Below are positions 24,316-37,507 of a DNA stretch of 64,000 bases, piece after piece. Made by a program: the position numbers and the translations under genes. The notes under the pieces were generated by a model that saw nothing but the letters and a program-made list of their open reading frames with translations, did not search any database and was not told where the DNA came from. Origin of the DNA: Viscum album (Eukaryota > Streptophyta > Magnoliopsida > Santalales > Viscaceae); NCBI GenBank assembly GCA_963277665.1, contig OY728130.1, positions 426,299,101 to 426,363,100 of the forward strand, given 5' to 3'. Numbering within the stretch: position 1 is the first letter of the stretch; each line of letters starts with the position of its first letter.

Positions 24316-26704
24316 TGTGGTGTGTAGAGGTGATGGATTATTTGGATAAAATAATGTGTTATCATTTCAAGGGATTAGATGTTTGGACAATTAATTATTA
24401 TGGGGATGATTCACGAGTAGATCGGGGTCTAGAATCTATCCATTAGAAAATATTAGAGTTTGCTCAACCCAGATCTAGGTTCTACGGTGAGTTAAAATGA
24501 CGTACCATTGGAAATTGAAACATATGAAGAAGATTCGGGAAATTATTGCTATTCTAGAAAATAAAAACATACACTATTTATGGTACAAAGAGTACACTAA
24601 AAATAGTTCTCTAGATATACTGGATAGGGTTTTAAAAAAATTAAATACCACATATTGGGTGGCCTTACCACATTCCGTGTGACTCAGTGATTGTAGATCA
24701 TCATGTTCCCCTAGGCTACATGGGCAAAGACATGGCCAAGTACACAGGAATGGAAATAGTACATGAGAATATACCAGAACTCAGACAAGACTATATATAT
24801 GGTTGTGGATCTATACTTGTAAAGGTGCAAAGGACATAGGTATGGAAAAATTACATAGGCATGGGCCAAATTACATAGGCACGAGCCAAAGTATACAAGA
24901 AGACCCAAGGTATCCAAGACACACTGTTTATACCCTATACATGCAATGTACTTTGTCAAGGTCAAGTTAAGGCCCTTGATATCTTTAGTTTAGAACAAAT
25001 TCAATTGGGTGGGTCTCCTTGGTCCATCCCTATCAAGGTATAGTGATGAATCACATACTAAGAATAATATTTGATCTCCTCTATGGGATTAGTCTTGGAT
25101 AAAGTCAGGAATCACTTTGTGTGTCCTGAGGTGTAATCCCCAACAATTTATTTCTTCCCTAGGTTAGGTTAGGAGTCTCGATACCAACTATCCGGGTATT
25201 TTCTCCCCATCCTAGAATTTTACTCCGAGTAGGGTCTGGAATCCCCCATAGGACCTGGGTAATGTCCCATATCTGTTTATCGAGATATTCTATGTTCTAG
25301 AATTCACTTCTTCATGGTGATACCCAATAAGAATGACCTCTCATATGAGTACCATGAGTGTTATCTAACTCATTGGGAGAGTTCTCAGGAACATGAATTA
25401 CCTTGAAGCCTTATGTGGAGTCCTAGGATGGTAGTATAGTTTTGACCTTAGTTTGAGGGATAGTTTCTATATTGAGTATATTTGGGTTGTTATTATTATT
25501 TTGTCTCACATTCTAATTGACATTACTTTATGATGATGAGCTGACTAATCTCTTAATACTTTATGTTTGGTGATTTCAATGTTTCCAACTAAGTATGTAT
25601 ATACTAACCCTTATATGGGATCTTTGAACAGATTTCATTTCTTATATAGACCACAAGACTTTAATTGGTGTCCTAGGTAGACCAAGAGATGGTGGAGCAT
25701 AGTTGATCTAGACATACTGTGGTTCATCCTAGTGGTTTATTTTGATATTAGTCCCCTATTTACTATAAATTTTGTCTCTTTTATTGTTTTTGTGATCTTA
25801 TATTTATCTCTTTATGCTTTCCCATACTTTTTTAATAGTCTGATTTAAGATATAGAAGTATGCATGCTTTTTTGAATCAATTTTATAATTCCTTTTTGTA
25901 TTATTTGGTTTATAGAGATGTGTGTGTGTACTTTAGGCTAATGCCTCCCATATGTGTGATTTGTATACTTGATGCTAGTCATCAGCACCAATCATATTAG
26001 AGGTAGGATTGGGGAGTCATACTCAGCTTACCGCTAGCCAGGTGGGCCCTAGTGGGTCAGTTCTTAATAGGTTGGTATCAGAGGAGGTCATTTTAGGACT
26101 ATAGTTTTCTGATTTTCTAGTCATGAGGTTTGGTTAGGGAACTAGGTAAATGATATTAAAGTATCTCAATTTTGGATCTCAGCCCAAGGACTCAAGTATT
26201 TTTGTGTAGGATAATGTATCCATTCAACAAAACTCTTATATAGTACTTGTTGACTTAGTACATGTATGAAATTATTTTAGGGAAACCATTGGTATATGCA
26301 TCATATAGGAATGGATTGGGTTTTCTATGTCTTACTTGAGTCAACATTGTTGATATACTCATCAATCACAGTACATATTTCTTGTCATGATACATCTACC
26401 ATGATGGATAACAATGATTTTTCAGTGGTATTATGAGTTTGATCTTCCTAGTGATGAGGCTTCAGTATAGGGTCTTGTACACTCAATTTTACATCTTGGT
26501 GGTTTTCGAACCTTACCAACACCTGTTGAAGAGTAGGTTGCAAAAGTAGTACTGACAGATTACGTTCACAAGAAAAGAACACTTCATGGGATTAAGAGAT
26601 AGAAAACCCATGGTTTGTAGGGATATAAAAACCTTAATTATTTTAGGAATAACTAGAGTTTTTGGTGATTTTTATACCTTTTTAGGACCCCTCCATATTA
26701 CATA
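24316..26704 (+). other. Fragment of another LTR element (family B) with a clean primer site
   Basis: No coding domain is visible. At 26073-26084 the plus strand carries an exact TGGTATCAGAGG primer site followed by AGGTCATTTTAGG, so an LTR of a different family should end at about 26070. Its start is not clear and could be as far left as 24316. 26085-26704 would then be leader DNA of that element, cut off at the next LTR start at 26705. 24497-24682 (+) is an open stretch of 61 codons with no recognisable domain. Confidence 0.5.
26073..26084 (+). other. Primer binding site of family B
   Basis: Exact match to TGGTATCAGAGG, preceded by AATAGGT. It shows plus-strand orientation for the fragment around it. 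The LTR it belongs to has no second copy in the window. Confidence 0.75.
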
Positions 26705-28400
26705 TGTAACACCCGGATAATCTAAATTAAGAACCTTGTATTCGATATAATGTATGACACGTGACACCAATCATATAAGTTAATATAATATTCAGATAGT
26801 TTATAATACAATTACTCTTTAAAATAAATTCTTTATATTTTAATGCATGAAACATCAAGTTATCATGCGTTACATGCAAGAGAAACCTTCCTCGGTGGCT
26901 TGCGTTACACACATGACTAATTTTTACCGAACAATAATATATTATTAAAATATTACTATTTAATATAATATGATATAACCTAGCCCTTATATTAGAGGTT
27001 ATTAATATTAATAACTAAATTGTGATAATTTATGGTTTATATAAATATAAAATGAAATCATTTGTTACCAATTAGTTAGAAATGAAAATAAGAACCAATT
27101 GGATATAAAAAAAATATTATTAATTCTATGCTTCCAATGGAGTTTCATCTTAATAAAAATAATTAATTACAATTATTTAATTATTTTAACTCAATATATA
27201 TTTTATATATTCAATAAAATATTTTTTATATTCATCCATTATGTTTTATAGTCAAAAGATAAGAAGAAACCGAATTTCACACATAAAAACCTATATTTTT
27301 ATAAAGGCAATTTTTCTACTTTTAATGGAGAAAAAATATTAATAAATAATTGTGATACTTTAATTTCTTAAATATTTCACAAAAATTTATTATTTGATAT
27401 GGAAACATAAAAAAAAATTTAGGTTGACATTTTGATATTTTTTAGAAACGTATCATTTTTAATGAATCGTTAAAAATATTGAATTTTATTTCAAAACCTA
27501 TTTTTCATATAATTTATAAATAAGGTTAAATCGTACTTTATATTGGTTTTATAGTTTAATTATATCATATTTTTTCAATTAATTCAATTTATATTATTTG
27601 AATCAATTTCACTTTGAAAATTATTATAAAAACATAGCAAACTTTTGATTGTTTTTACTTTTAAAAACCTGCATTGTCATCCTGCGTGCGGGATAAATTT
27701 TAAATTATTTTCATAAAATTATATAATTATAATTTAGAAAAAATATATTCCTTATTTGGAATAATAATAATGTCTAATTTCTAATAATACCACATTTTTT
27801 TGACCAAACCAATTAGTGAAATTAATTAAAATTAATTAAAACTATTAAGGTAAAATTAAGCTTATTAAAGGACCAAACCATTAATTTAAGGCCCCAAATG
27901 ACCTATCCGATTTAAAAAATCCATTTTATGGACATAATTAAGCCATTAACCTTCCATTATTGAGTTTTTTATGTTTTTTATACTTTTTTTAGGTAAAAAC
28001 CTGTGTACACCTAACTTGTTTTCTAAAAATACAGAGTGAGTCATTTTTCCTCCCTTATAAAAGGCCACCACCTCTCCTCATTCATCACACCTCCAAAACC
28101 ACTAAAGTTCATCCAAGATATTACCAAATAGATTCCCAAAATCCCTATACTCTAACTTTATTCCTAACTTTGGGCATAAATCCTCCATGTAATCCCTTTG
28201 GTATAAAACAAAAGGAGTTACCTGATTTTTAAGGCAATTCTTTCCAGCGATCAAATTCTTTTCATTTACCTCTCTACCACCCCAAGTATTCTTCACCCAT
28301 GTTCATAAAATAAAAATGGTATGATAAATATAGTATTATGTTCCTTTATTAAGTTTTATACATAAACTGATACAAACTTCCATCTAATGGGTAACAAACA
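26705..28400 (+). repeat. Truncated LTR of a further family (family C)
   Basis: It starts TGTAACACCCGGATAATC, a classic plant Ty3 LTR start. It contains the promoter CCCTTATAAAAGGCCACCAC at 28052-28071, similar to the family-D promoter (TTATAAAAGGCCCCCACATC), followed by a C-rich leader. No LTR end or primer site follows: near 28400-28415 the sequence switches to family-A pol, so the LTR is cut off on the right. It is probably a nested insertion with a later deletion. Confidence 0.65.
28055..28064 (+). promoter_or_regulatory. TATA box in family-C LTR
   Basis: TTATAAAAGG, followed by a C-rich leader (CACCACCTCTCC), matches in form the family-D promoter at 55463-55472 on the other strand. Confidence 0.65.
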
Positions 28401-28414
28401 TACTATTTTTGTGT

Positions 28415-29300
28415 ATGGAAAACTACCGCCTCATAAAATGATGATTGTTTATTTATCATCAAACTTTCAAATACATCCAAAGAAAACAATGATATCTGGG
28501 TTTTTGTGGATATTCTTAAAAATAATTAACACCTCATTTAAATTCGAGAGGATTTCCCATTGAGATCATACTCAGTGGACTTCAAAGGAGGATGGGATCA
28601 ACATATTCCACTGGTTGATTTCTCTTATAATAACTGTTTCCAATCAATAATCTAAATAGATAATTATGAAGCCCTTTATGGGAAGAGGTGCAGAACACTA
28701 ACATGTTGGGATGAAGTTGGGTAGTGAAAACTCTGTGGTCTAGAAATGGTCTATGAAATAATAGAGAAGGTTGAAAACATCCATAAACACATTAAAACTT
28801 CTTAGCCTCGACAAAAGAGTTATGTTGATAGTCATCGACGAGACCTATAGTTTGATGTTGGAGACATGGTATTCCTCCTCATATCACTATGGAATATAGT
28901 TATGAGATTTGGGATCAAGGTAAAGCTTAGTCCAAGGTACATCGACCCTTTTGAGATCCTTGATCGCATTGGAGCAGTGGCCTATCAACTAGAACTCCCA
29001 CCGAACCTGTCTCAAGTACCTGATGTATTCCTTGTATCACTCTTGAATAAGTACATAACTGACCCATCACATATAATCAATACATATGTGGCACCATTGG
29101 ATAATTAACTCACTTATGAAGAGAATATAGTGAAGATATTACATGATAGGGAAACCTTTCTATGAAATAAGACAATTCCCCTCAACAAGGTGTTGTGAAA
29201 AAAACCACAAGTTTAAAGAAGGAACCTGGGAATCAGAGAAAGCGATGTAGCAGAGTTATAGTCATTTGTTTTAGTGTGGGAATAGAGACATTATAAGGAA
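28415..29300 (+). pseudogene. Integrase 3' half, GPY/F region and chromodomain of element 3 (truncated pol)
   Basis: Homology to element 2 begins near 28415 (KLPPHKMM, compare KLPLPILE at 20567), with a short internal deletion, and runs to the polypurine tract. The integrase core is partly deleted. 28866-29108 reads KLSPRYIDPFEILDRIGAVA then VPDVFLVSLLNKYITDPSH, better preserved than the matching stretch of element 2. The chromodomain tail (29110-29290) is present with stops. Gag, protease, RT and RNase H are absent to the left, replaced by family-B and family-C pieces. Confidence 0.85.
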
Positions 29301-29310
29301 AAATTTCTTA

Positions 29311-29322
29311 AGGGGGGAAGAT
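29311..29322 (+). other. Polypurine tract before LTR3
   Basis: AGGGGGGAAGAT lies immediately before LTR3 and is the same block as at 21679. Confidence 0.85.
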
Positions 29323-32020
29323 TGTAACGACCCAAACATTTATAAATTAAAAAACCTCGTGATCTAATTTAATGTCTTATTATGTAAAATGGTTATATAA
29401 AACATATGAACTTCCTTGGATTTGTGTGTTTGGATTTTAAAATACCATTAATAATTGTTACCATTTCTAATGTATCTGCTAAATAGTAATCACATGGTTA
29501 GTATAAATATAGGTCATTAAATATCTAATTTACTTAGACAAAGGAACCAATGACCTCATCTAGTAGAATTTCTCCATACGAAGCCCATTTTTCAGAGCTC
29601 GAGAAGGAGGTAGCATTTATTGGGCTTCACTCTGGACCAAGACCTAGCTGTGCTTCAACACATTAATCTTAAACAGAATCACCTATGAGAGAAGTGGAAG
29701 TTAATAGATATTACCACCCGAGTGATGTTATCCCGACTGCCCCAAGAGTCTTTCACCATCGCACACCTTACCCTTTAGTATTATGTAAGTGTTATAAGGG
29801 GATATATACCAAGACCCTAGAACTATGATTTTGTGCATTACTTTTCTATAGAATAAATAATATACATTTACTTTATTATTGTTACTTTGTAAATGGTTTT
29901 TAAATCACAAATACTATTTTTAGTTAATATTCCATCAAGAAATCCATTTGGATGAATTAATAGAATTTTGAATTAAATAATATTTTAATAAAATACTATT
30001 TCTGAATTACATTTTATTAAATATAAATGATCATATAATTTTTCTAAAATTTTAATTTTTATTAAGGTTTGAAAGCTATTTTGTTTTCAAAACCCATGAA
30101 TTTCCAATAAATTTTTGGTTTTTTTAAAAGTAAAAATTCACATTTTTAGAAAATCATTTAGATAAAATGAATATTATTTTTGATTTCAGGATGTTTAAAT
30201 TATCAAGTGGTAATGTTTTCATTATTTTCAACGACATTCGAATTTTTGGATAAAAATTAAATACCGTTTAAATATATAGTGTGTTTTATAACATCATAAT
30301 GACCCAATAGTGATTTAATAAAATATTTTAAAAGGGTTGTTCGGCTAATATATGTTTTATCTTTAATATAAATTGATTTTAGATTTTTTTGATTAATTTT
30401 ACAATGGCTTAGTGGCCCTTCCAAGACTTATATAATATTTTAACATTTTAAAATGATTTCCTTGAGAGTGTGAATCACCTCTATATAAGCTAGCCTAATA
30501 TTTTTATAAGTTCGGCCATTAGCCTTATAAAATAATTTTTCCAACTCCCCTTTGGAAAAAACCAGGGGAAAAACCAAGGGAGGGTTGGTGGTTTATAATA
30601 TTTAATTATATAGATTCCAAAACCTATGTTTGTGAAATATTATATAATTCCCCTCTAATTTCCTACATAAACCCATCCAAGCTACCACTTTTCTTCACTC
30701 AAAATCCTTAGATCACGTCTCTACTCTACCCTCCTCTGTCTAGAATCCTACCAAGGTAACCAAAGCTCTCAGGAATCTCCTCCTAATGCTCTTGAAGTCA
30801 CGCACTCATTTAAGGTATCCACACATTCCTTTCCTCCCTATTTATGTTTATGTTTCCTTATATTTTTATTCCCTTTTATTTTCAATGAAAAACGATGGGG
30901 AATGATTTAAAATTTCCCATATTATTACTTCCATATATTTGAATGATTATAGACCCATTTTTCCATCATTAATGCCTCCCATGTACACCTGTTACCATGC
31001 TGAAATTTCGTAAGGGATTTATCTCTCTTTATTTACATTCAAGAAATTATTTTATTTTATGCATCTAAATTCCATTACATATGTAGGGATATTATGTTAC
31101 ACAACCCCATTACCATCCATTTCATTCATAAATTAGGATAAACTCCTATATCTCTCATCAACCCATTTTACAATTTCTATTTGACGTCGTTCTGCTACTG
31201 AAGTTACACTAAAATTTCCTATACCAAAATCACCATGTAAGTGAATACCGTACCTATTTTCCTACCAAGGGTATTCAACTTTATGAACGTGTACTTGTTC
31301 ATTGAGGACTTACATTTATATATTCCACATCTCTTTTTTGTGGAATAAATTACTATGTTTAATGAATCCATGTTGTATGATCAATGTGGAACACTTATAC
31401 CTAAAATGAAATGATTATGAAGGGTAAACCCTGATAGCACTCCCATGAATTCTGCAAAGAATAATATAATGATATGTCATGTGCAATGAGTGTTAACTCA
31501 TTATAATTCATGTGAAATGATGGTTTACTCATACCAATTCATGTGCAATGAGGGTTTACTCATGTCCCTTGTGCAATGAGGGTTTACTCATGTTATATGT
31601 GTAATGAGGCTTGTCTCGTGATAATATCATTTTAAATGTTGTTGCCACATCTCCATGTTATGATAATCATGCTATATAATTTTTTATGTTCATTTTTCTC
31701 TTATTATCTATTGATATTCCTATTGCCTAACATGTACTGTATTTTTCATGTTATGCCTTGTTTACTCCCTTACTGGGATTTGTAGCTCACCCTTTTCTTA
31801 TTTATATCCTCAAGTTATCCCATTAAATGATTAATATGAAGGAATTTTGGGTTCATGTACTATATTTTTTCAATAAATATTTTTTATTTTTTTCTTAATT
31901 TATCATGTAAAATTCCTAATTATCTAAGACACAAGACCTCTCGATCCTCATATTTTTCTTAAGTGGAAGTTTGTGTAATAAATCATGTTACAGTGTGTAA
32001 TAAAGAACAAGCTTGTTATA
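29323..32020 (+). repeat. LTR3 of composite (family A, 2698 bp)
   Basis: It starts TGTAACGACCCAAAC and ends GCTTGTTATA, followed directly by ACCAC, the partner of the duplication before LTR1. That fixes the LTR end at TATA, so this family has TG...TA termini. It has a longer direct-repeat block than the other copies (31478-31625, about five units of GTGCAATGAGGGTTTACTCA). The TATA region is mutated to CTACATAAACCC at about 30662. Confidence 0.9.
31478..31625 (+). repeat. 31-33 bp minisatellite within LTR3
   Basis: About five imperfect units, each containing ATGTGCAATGAGGGTTTACT. GAG and CTC within a unit can pair. The same block has fewer units in LTR1 (16129-16230) and LTR2 (about 23825-23920), so copy number varies between LTRs. 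Confidence 0.8.
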
Positions 32021-32025
32021 ACCAC
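32021..32025. repeat. Target-site duplication, right copy (ACCAC)
   Basis: Direct partner of 13976-13980, adjoining the LTR3 end. Confidence 0.75.
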
Positions 32026-33491
32026 CCTCTCCTCTTAAACAATTTAATAGAAAAAATCTCAGTCCAGATAATATATAATAAAATTTACACATCCAAAAGA
32101 ACCAAAAATATTCATCAAAAAATTACATAACTCTCTCTATTTGATCACATTAAAAATTTTAAAATTCACCGATCCACCAAATTGATGGAATATTTAATTA
32201 ACTACCAGTTCATTAACACTCAACTTCTTAGTTCATCATATAGGCACTATTTGGATCATTGATTTTCCCTTTACAAATGTATAACATCTAAAATGTGCTC
32301 AAGTTAACTCAACCATGGAGAAATTATTGGGTTATACCAATTAAACCTAAAGATATAATGTATTTTGATCATTACTAAATACATAATGACATTTGGGTAA
32401 TATTTTGAATATAATAATTTTTAAATATCCATTAAATTTAATTTTTTCCAATTTACTATAAAATATATGAATTTTGGGAAACCATTATATGAAAATGTTT
32501 TAATAATCATGAAAATTAAATTACATTTTGAATATATTATTTTAGATTTTATGGTACCTCGAAAAACACATGAATTTTATTATTAAGAATTTTTTTATAT
32601 TGGGTTTTGTGTCTTTAATATTTCTTGATTCTCATGGGATGACTCTACCCTTAACACTATGGTATTAGTTTTTTGGGCTTGATTATTACCTAATTTAAGG
32701 AATTGATTAATTTACTTCACAGTGGATGCATCTTGACCACTAATCCTGATTGAGCCTATGAATTTGTTTTTATTATATTATATTTCATCATATATTCCTT
32801 AATTTTTTTTGTGTATTGATATACATTGTACCTTCATTATAAAATGTTTTATTTATGTGTATCATTTCTTAACCACCTATATCATAGTATCTTGATGCAT
32901 CAATTTGGTTAAGGTGAATCATTCCTATGATACTCTCCAAACAATTGAATCAAATGAATCTTATATAATACACGTTGATATACTTGTATTCATATTCTTA
33001 TAGATATTTTCCACTAGTTTGACTATAAATTATGATATATGGATAATAATTGTGTGTCTGTTATAATTATTACATGTCTCATGAATTATAAAACTATTTT
33101 GTTATGGAATTGGATTTCTGAGAATTTATTTTGATGGATAAACAATTTTTATGTAATGTTTAAAAGTTCAAGTGAACTAGTAAAAGTGGGTTCATATCTA
33201 TAAGTATATATTCCTTATATTCATTATATTTCTTGTAATTTTATAATTATATAAATACTTACTCAGTGTATTCATGTCAAGTATTTTTTTTTCATTGGGA
33301 ATACAAGTCATTATTTTGAGATAGTGATGATCAGTAGTGCCAATTTTTTTAATAGATCTATCTAGGATAGTAGTTAGTTTTTTCTAAACTATTCTCTGTT
33401 ATATTTTTTTTCATTTTATTTTCATTATAAAGATTCATCTGTAGTGTTCATGGGATTCACATACATAACAACCATGATTATTTTTTCTACA
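32026..33491. other. AT-rich DNA with no recognised feature
   Basis: I see no coding domain, LTR terminus or primer site. It should be the continuation of whatever sequence ends at 13980, split by the composite insertion, but I could not identify that sequence. Confidence 0.5.
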
Positions 33492-34450
33492 TGTTGAATT
33501 TAATTTTAGTGTTTTTGAATTTATTGAAATGTATATTTGATTTAATTTTAAAATTAGAGGGATGAGTGTTGAGGTTTTTTAAGATTAAAAAGAAAACTAA
33601 TAACTATGTCTTTCAACTAATGCTACTTATAACCTATTATAGCTCATTGATATAATAAAGAGTCATCCAAAGGTAATGTTTTCTTATAGACACTACCGAT
33701 AGGCTAGTTGTATTCCACCGTGATCTCTACAAGACAACAAAAATTTGGTAGAGGCCATTGGGATTCAAATGAGGTATACCAAACCTATATTTACTAGGTG
33801 AAATTTTATAGATTTCCAAGTTAGGTATTTATATTTTAATTTGTATTTATCACCTTTAATAAATAGTATATTAGGCTTAAACTCTTCCAATTATCTCTTC
33901 CTTATTTTATATTAATAAAGAGATATCTTCTTTATTTTAAAATGAAATCACATTACATCAAGAGTATTTAGATCACAAAGGCAGGATGAACAAAATTAAA
34001 ATGATTATGTTTAAATGTTATGATGTTACATTTTTTTTTCAAATTCATATATTCCCTGATACTTGAGAAAAATAATTAATTTTTAATGATTAAAGAAAGT
34101 TTCGATATCTATTTCTTACATGGTTTTTTGATTTATCATTATGTAATACATATTAATATTTATTTTGAATTTAATTTTATTATTATATGAATATTATCTT
34201 TATTTTATGTGTGAATTGATATTTGCGTATTCCAAATGGTATTTGAACGGAATTCATTCTAACTAGGAATTGTTTAGATAAAATGTTTTGGCTAAAATGA
34301 GTATATCACACATGAGAAACTGGTTTGAGGGAAAATTAATTTAGTAAATGATATTTAATCTCATTGATTTAAGTGATTATAAATGAGGAATTATTTTATT
34401 ATTGATAAATATAAAATTAAATTTTTTTGTCTACTTGAATATGTTTTTAG
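33492..34450 (+). repeat. Left LTR copy of element E (homology part)
   Basis: It begins TGTTGAATTTAATTTTAGTG and can be followed against 50871-51790 through landmarks such as GGTAATGTTTT, CCAAATGGTATTTGA and AAGTGATTATAAATGAGGAA. Homology between the copies starts exactly at TGTTGA, and the upstream sequences are unrelated, as expected for an LTR start. A second possible start, TGTTGAGG at 33566 after the purine run GAGGGATGAG, would require this copy to be a 3' LTR. I lose the alignment beyond about 34450. Confidence 0.65.
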
Positions 34451-37318
34451 TGTCATTTATTTAATTAATTCCTATAAACCTGTGATTGATTTATTAACAA
34501 TCATGTGTGAATTAAAAGTGTATTAAAGGATCATGTATATATGAATTTACATGAAATAAATATATATATTTACTGGAATTTTTTAATTTTCATTATGTTA
34601 CTAATGTTATAATGAGTTAATGTCTTTTATGATATATGATGATTATTAACAAGTGATAATATTTAACTCAGCATGAAATTGTTTTGAAATTATCTGAGAT
34701 GATATTGTATATCTAAAAATCATGTCAATGACTTATTGAAACTAATGTTTTGGTAATATTTGTATTTTAATAAATATGATATAATGGATAGTGTTTTGGG
34801 AAAAATAAAAGAATATTGTTGAGCTTTTATACTTTATGAATTAATGTCGCTGGTTTATGAAATAAATTATTTGAAATGATTTTAATTTATTTAAAAATTA
34901 GTTGATGTCAGTATTAATTTATTCTTGATAAAATCAGTATTTTATAAAATAATCATTTAAAAGAAATTTTTACCAAGGTAATAAATGAAGTATTTAAATT
35001 AATTTTTTGTGCTTAATGATATCGACCAGAGCGTTATTATTTTATAAAAATTTGAATTATTATTTAAATATTGATTGGTGTATTGAATTTGATGTTATGA
35101 TTTATGATATTGTGATATATCAAATGTTTTATTCCTTAGGTGATATGTTTTGATAAATTATAGGCTAATACTTGTGTTAATATATTATATAAATTAAGAA
35201 ATGTTTTTTGGCTAATCCATGTGTTAGTATTTGTTATTGAGTACATTATGAGTTTTTGTATGTTACAAGATAAGTCTTAGGATAATATATGTGGTTATTA
35301 GCCATGTGTTTGTAATGGGGTATGCATTATTAAATGTGTTTGACTATGAAATGTTATTATATATTAACTACGTATCAAGAAAAATGATTTAAGTAGGTAA
35401 AAAAGTGCTAGTGAGGTCCACCAAACCCACCGTTGTAGATCTTGTGAAAAAATAATATTTAGAAATTGCGTTTAATACCAAGTTAGGAGACCAAAGTTAA
35501 ACATGGAAATGTTTAAAAACCTTTTTATTATTAAAACATTACATCTCACAAATCATCTCAAAATCCTAACAACCAAAGTTTTAATGTCTTTATTGATTAG
35601 TTATATGAAAAAACACCCCTCTAGAACATATCTACATAAAACATTATTAAAATTATGTGAGCTCAAATTCTCATCAAGGAAAAATTTAAAAACTATTCAT
35701 AAAATTTTAGATTATAACAATGTGTTATTTCTTGAGATTTCGGGAATTATACGATTCAAGGGATCATTGAATCGTAAGAGAAAATCATCATGGAATGAGA
35801 TCATATGATCATAATAAACCCATCATGGAAGAATATAACATATACGATGGATTCTAAATATAACATCAAATTGTGGCATAAGCATAATCACAGTAAAATT
35901 ATAAAATTGATAAAAAATCAAAACTAAATTAATTCCACTCACAAGGTTGTTAATAAATAAAAAAACCAATAATTTCTACCAATAAATTTGTGAACAAAAC
36001 TAAATAAATGTCATGTCCATGTAGAGAGTTGTGAACACAACTTAAACAAGTCATCTCTTTGAAAAACACCTTAATATCATGTGGTATTAATATTTTACCA
36101 GTTCATCATATGGATATATAGGACCCCAAACATCAAATAATGATAAACTATTTTTATTTATTCCATAATATCATAAGATAATTAATCATTACTTTATTGA
36201 ATAATTAACCCAAAGAAAATAAATAGGTTTTATTTAAATTTTATCCCAATACCATCATAAGAAATATAGAGAAATATGGTGGATTATACCATTATAGAAT
36301 GTCCCCATGAGGGATACCAATCACAAAATGATGTTTATATAGATAAAAAATAATATTATAGAATAATTATAAATATTTTAGAAAAATAAAAAGAAATACC
36401 CTTCCTTTGGTAATGATAAATTTATAAAACAATGGGAATAATGTTTTCCTCAAAAAAAATAACAAAAAAATGAAAATATAAAAAAATTGATTTTAAGACC
36501 ATTTTAAATAATTTAAAAGATAGTTTAAAATTCCTTAAGGACTAATTTTAGTATAAAAATTAACATTATTGAAAGAATAAAAATTTAGATATGGAAGAGA
36601 AGGAGATAGGTAAAATAATTTATGACTTTTAAAGAAATGAATTAAAATAAATCCATCACATATTTTAAAATAAATAGCTCCTTTAATTATATAACTCAAT
36701 AAGGAACATAAAATAAAAAATATAATATTTAAACAAGGAAACATAAAACCAAATAAATGAATATAAGTGCACTATTCGAAACATGTTTGAAAGAAGGAAA
36801 TTTGAGACAAGAATCTCTAACCTAAAATACCAACATTATTGGTATCAAGTTTAATTTGTTACATAATTTAATAAATATTTTTTTAAACTATATTTTATTT
36901 TTAGGTTTCATTTATTATCATATTTATTATATTTAATGTATCGTTTTTTCTTTTATTGACCACTTGAAGTTGTTTGGTCAATTTTTCCAAAAATGATCTA
37001 GTATTTTGACCATGGTTAATGTTGTTATGAAATATATTTATCATCATTTTTTTTCATGAAGTCATATCATAATTTTATATATAGATATATTTTTTCATCT
37101 TCATATTATAGAACCCATGGTGATAAATCTAATGGAAATATAAACTATATCATTTTAAAAAAAATTTAAATTCCATAACAATAATTTATTTTATTATTAA
37201 ATAAATATATAAATATATATAAATATATAACCATTATATAACCTTATTAATTTTATAAATATCATAATTATTCAATATTTTCATCTTTATATCCATTTAT
37301 GTCAATCAATTATGTAAA

Positions 37319-37379
37319 ATGAAACACGTCATCCATGGAGATGCTAGTCTACACCTATACACGAGCGACTTTTTTATTT
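37319..37379. other. 61-nt hairpin module, copy 1 of a pair
   Basis: It starts AATGAAACACGTCATCCATG and ends with a T-rich copy of the inverted arm (CGAGCGACTTTTTTATT). Same length and spacing as the family-D module (54702). The outer arm is partly decayed. Confidence 0.6.
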
Positions 37380-37507
37380 ATTAATGAATTGGAGGGAAGG
37401 AAGGGGGATAATGTTTTATCATTATAGAATCAGAATTATATCTTACATATCATATTTATACATTAAAAAATCTCTTTTATCACTATCCATGTTTGGTGGT
37501 GATGAAA

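Larger units (their letters stand above)
13981..32020 (+). mobile_element. Composite family-A chromovirus: three LTRs, one full interior, one truncated interior
   Basis: Order on the plus strand: LTR1 (13981-16646), primer site, gag-pol-chromodomain (about 17096-21670), polypurine tract, LTR2 (21691-24315), fragments of other LTR elements (24316 to about 28410), pol 3' end (about 28415-29300), polypurine tract, LTR3 (29323-32020). ACCAC flanks the outer ends. LTR1 and LTR3 share features that LTR2 lacks, notably the TATTTAATTATATAGATTCC block before the promoter. LTR2 matches the LTR of element 1. So LTR1 and LTR3 are probably the original pair, while LTR2 with its adjoining interior came from a second, related element by nesting or recombination. 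All reading frames are broken. Confidence 0.8.

Noticed and set aside
25168..25184. CTCGATACCAACTAT as an antisense primer site
   Set aside because: One base is missing and no LTR terminus follows. A similar near match (CCTGGATACCA at 11460) also lacks context.
36838..36848. TGGTATCAAG as the primer site of element E
   Set aside because: The match to TGGTATCAGAGG is partial, no LTR end precedes it and gag does not follow for nearly 4 kb.
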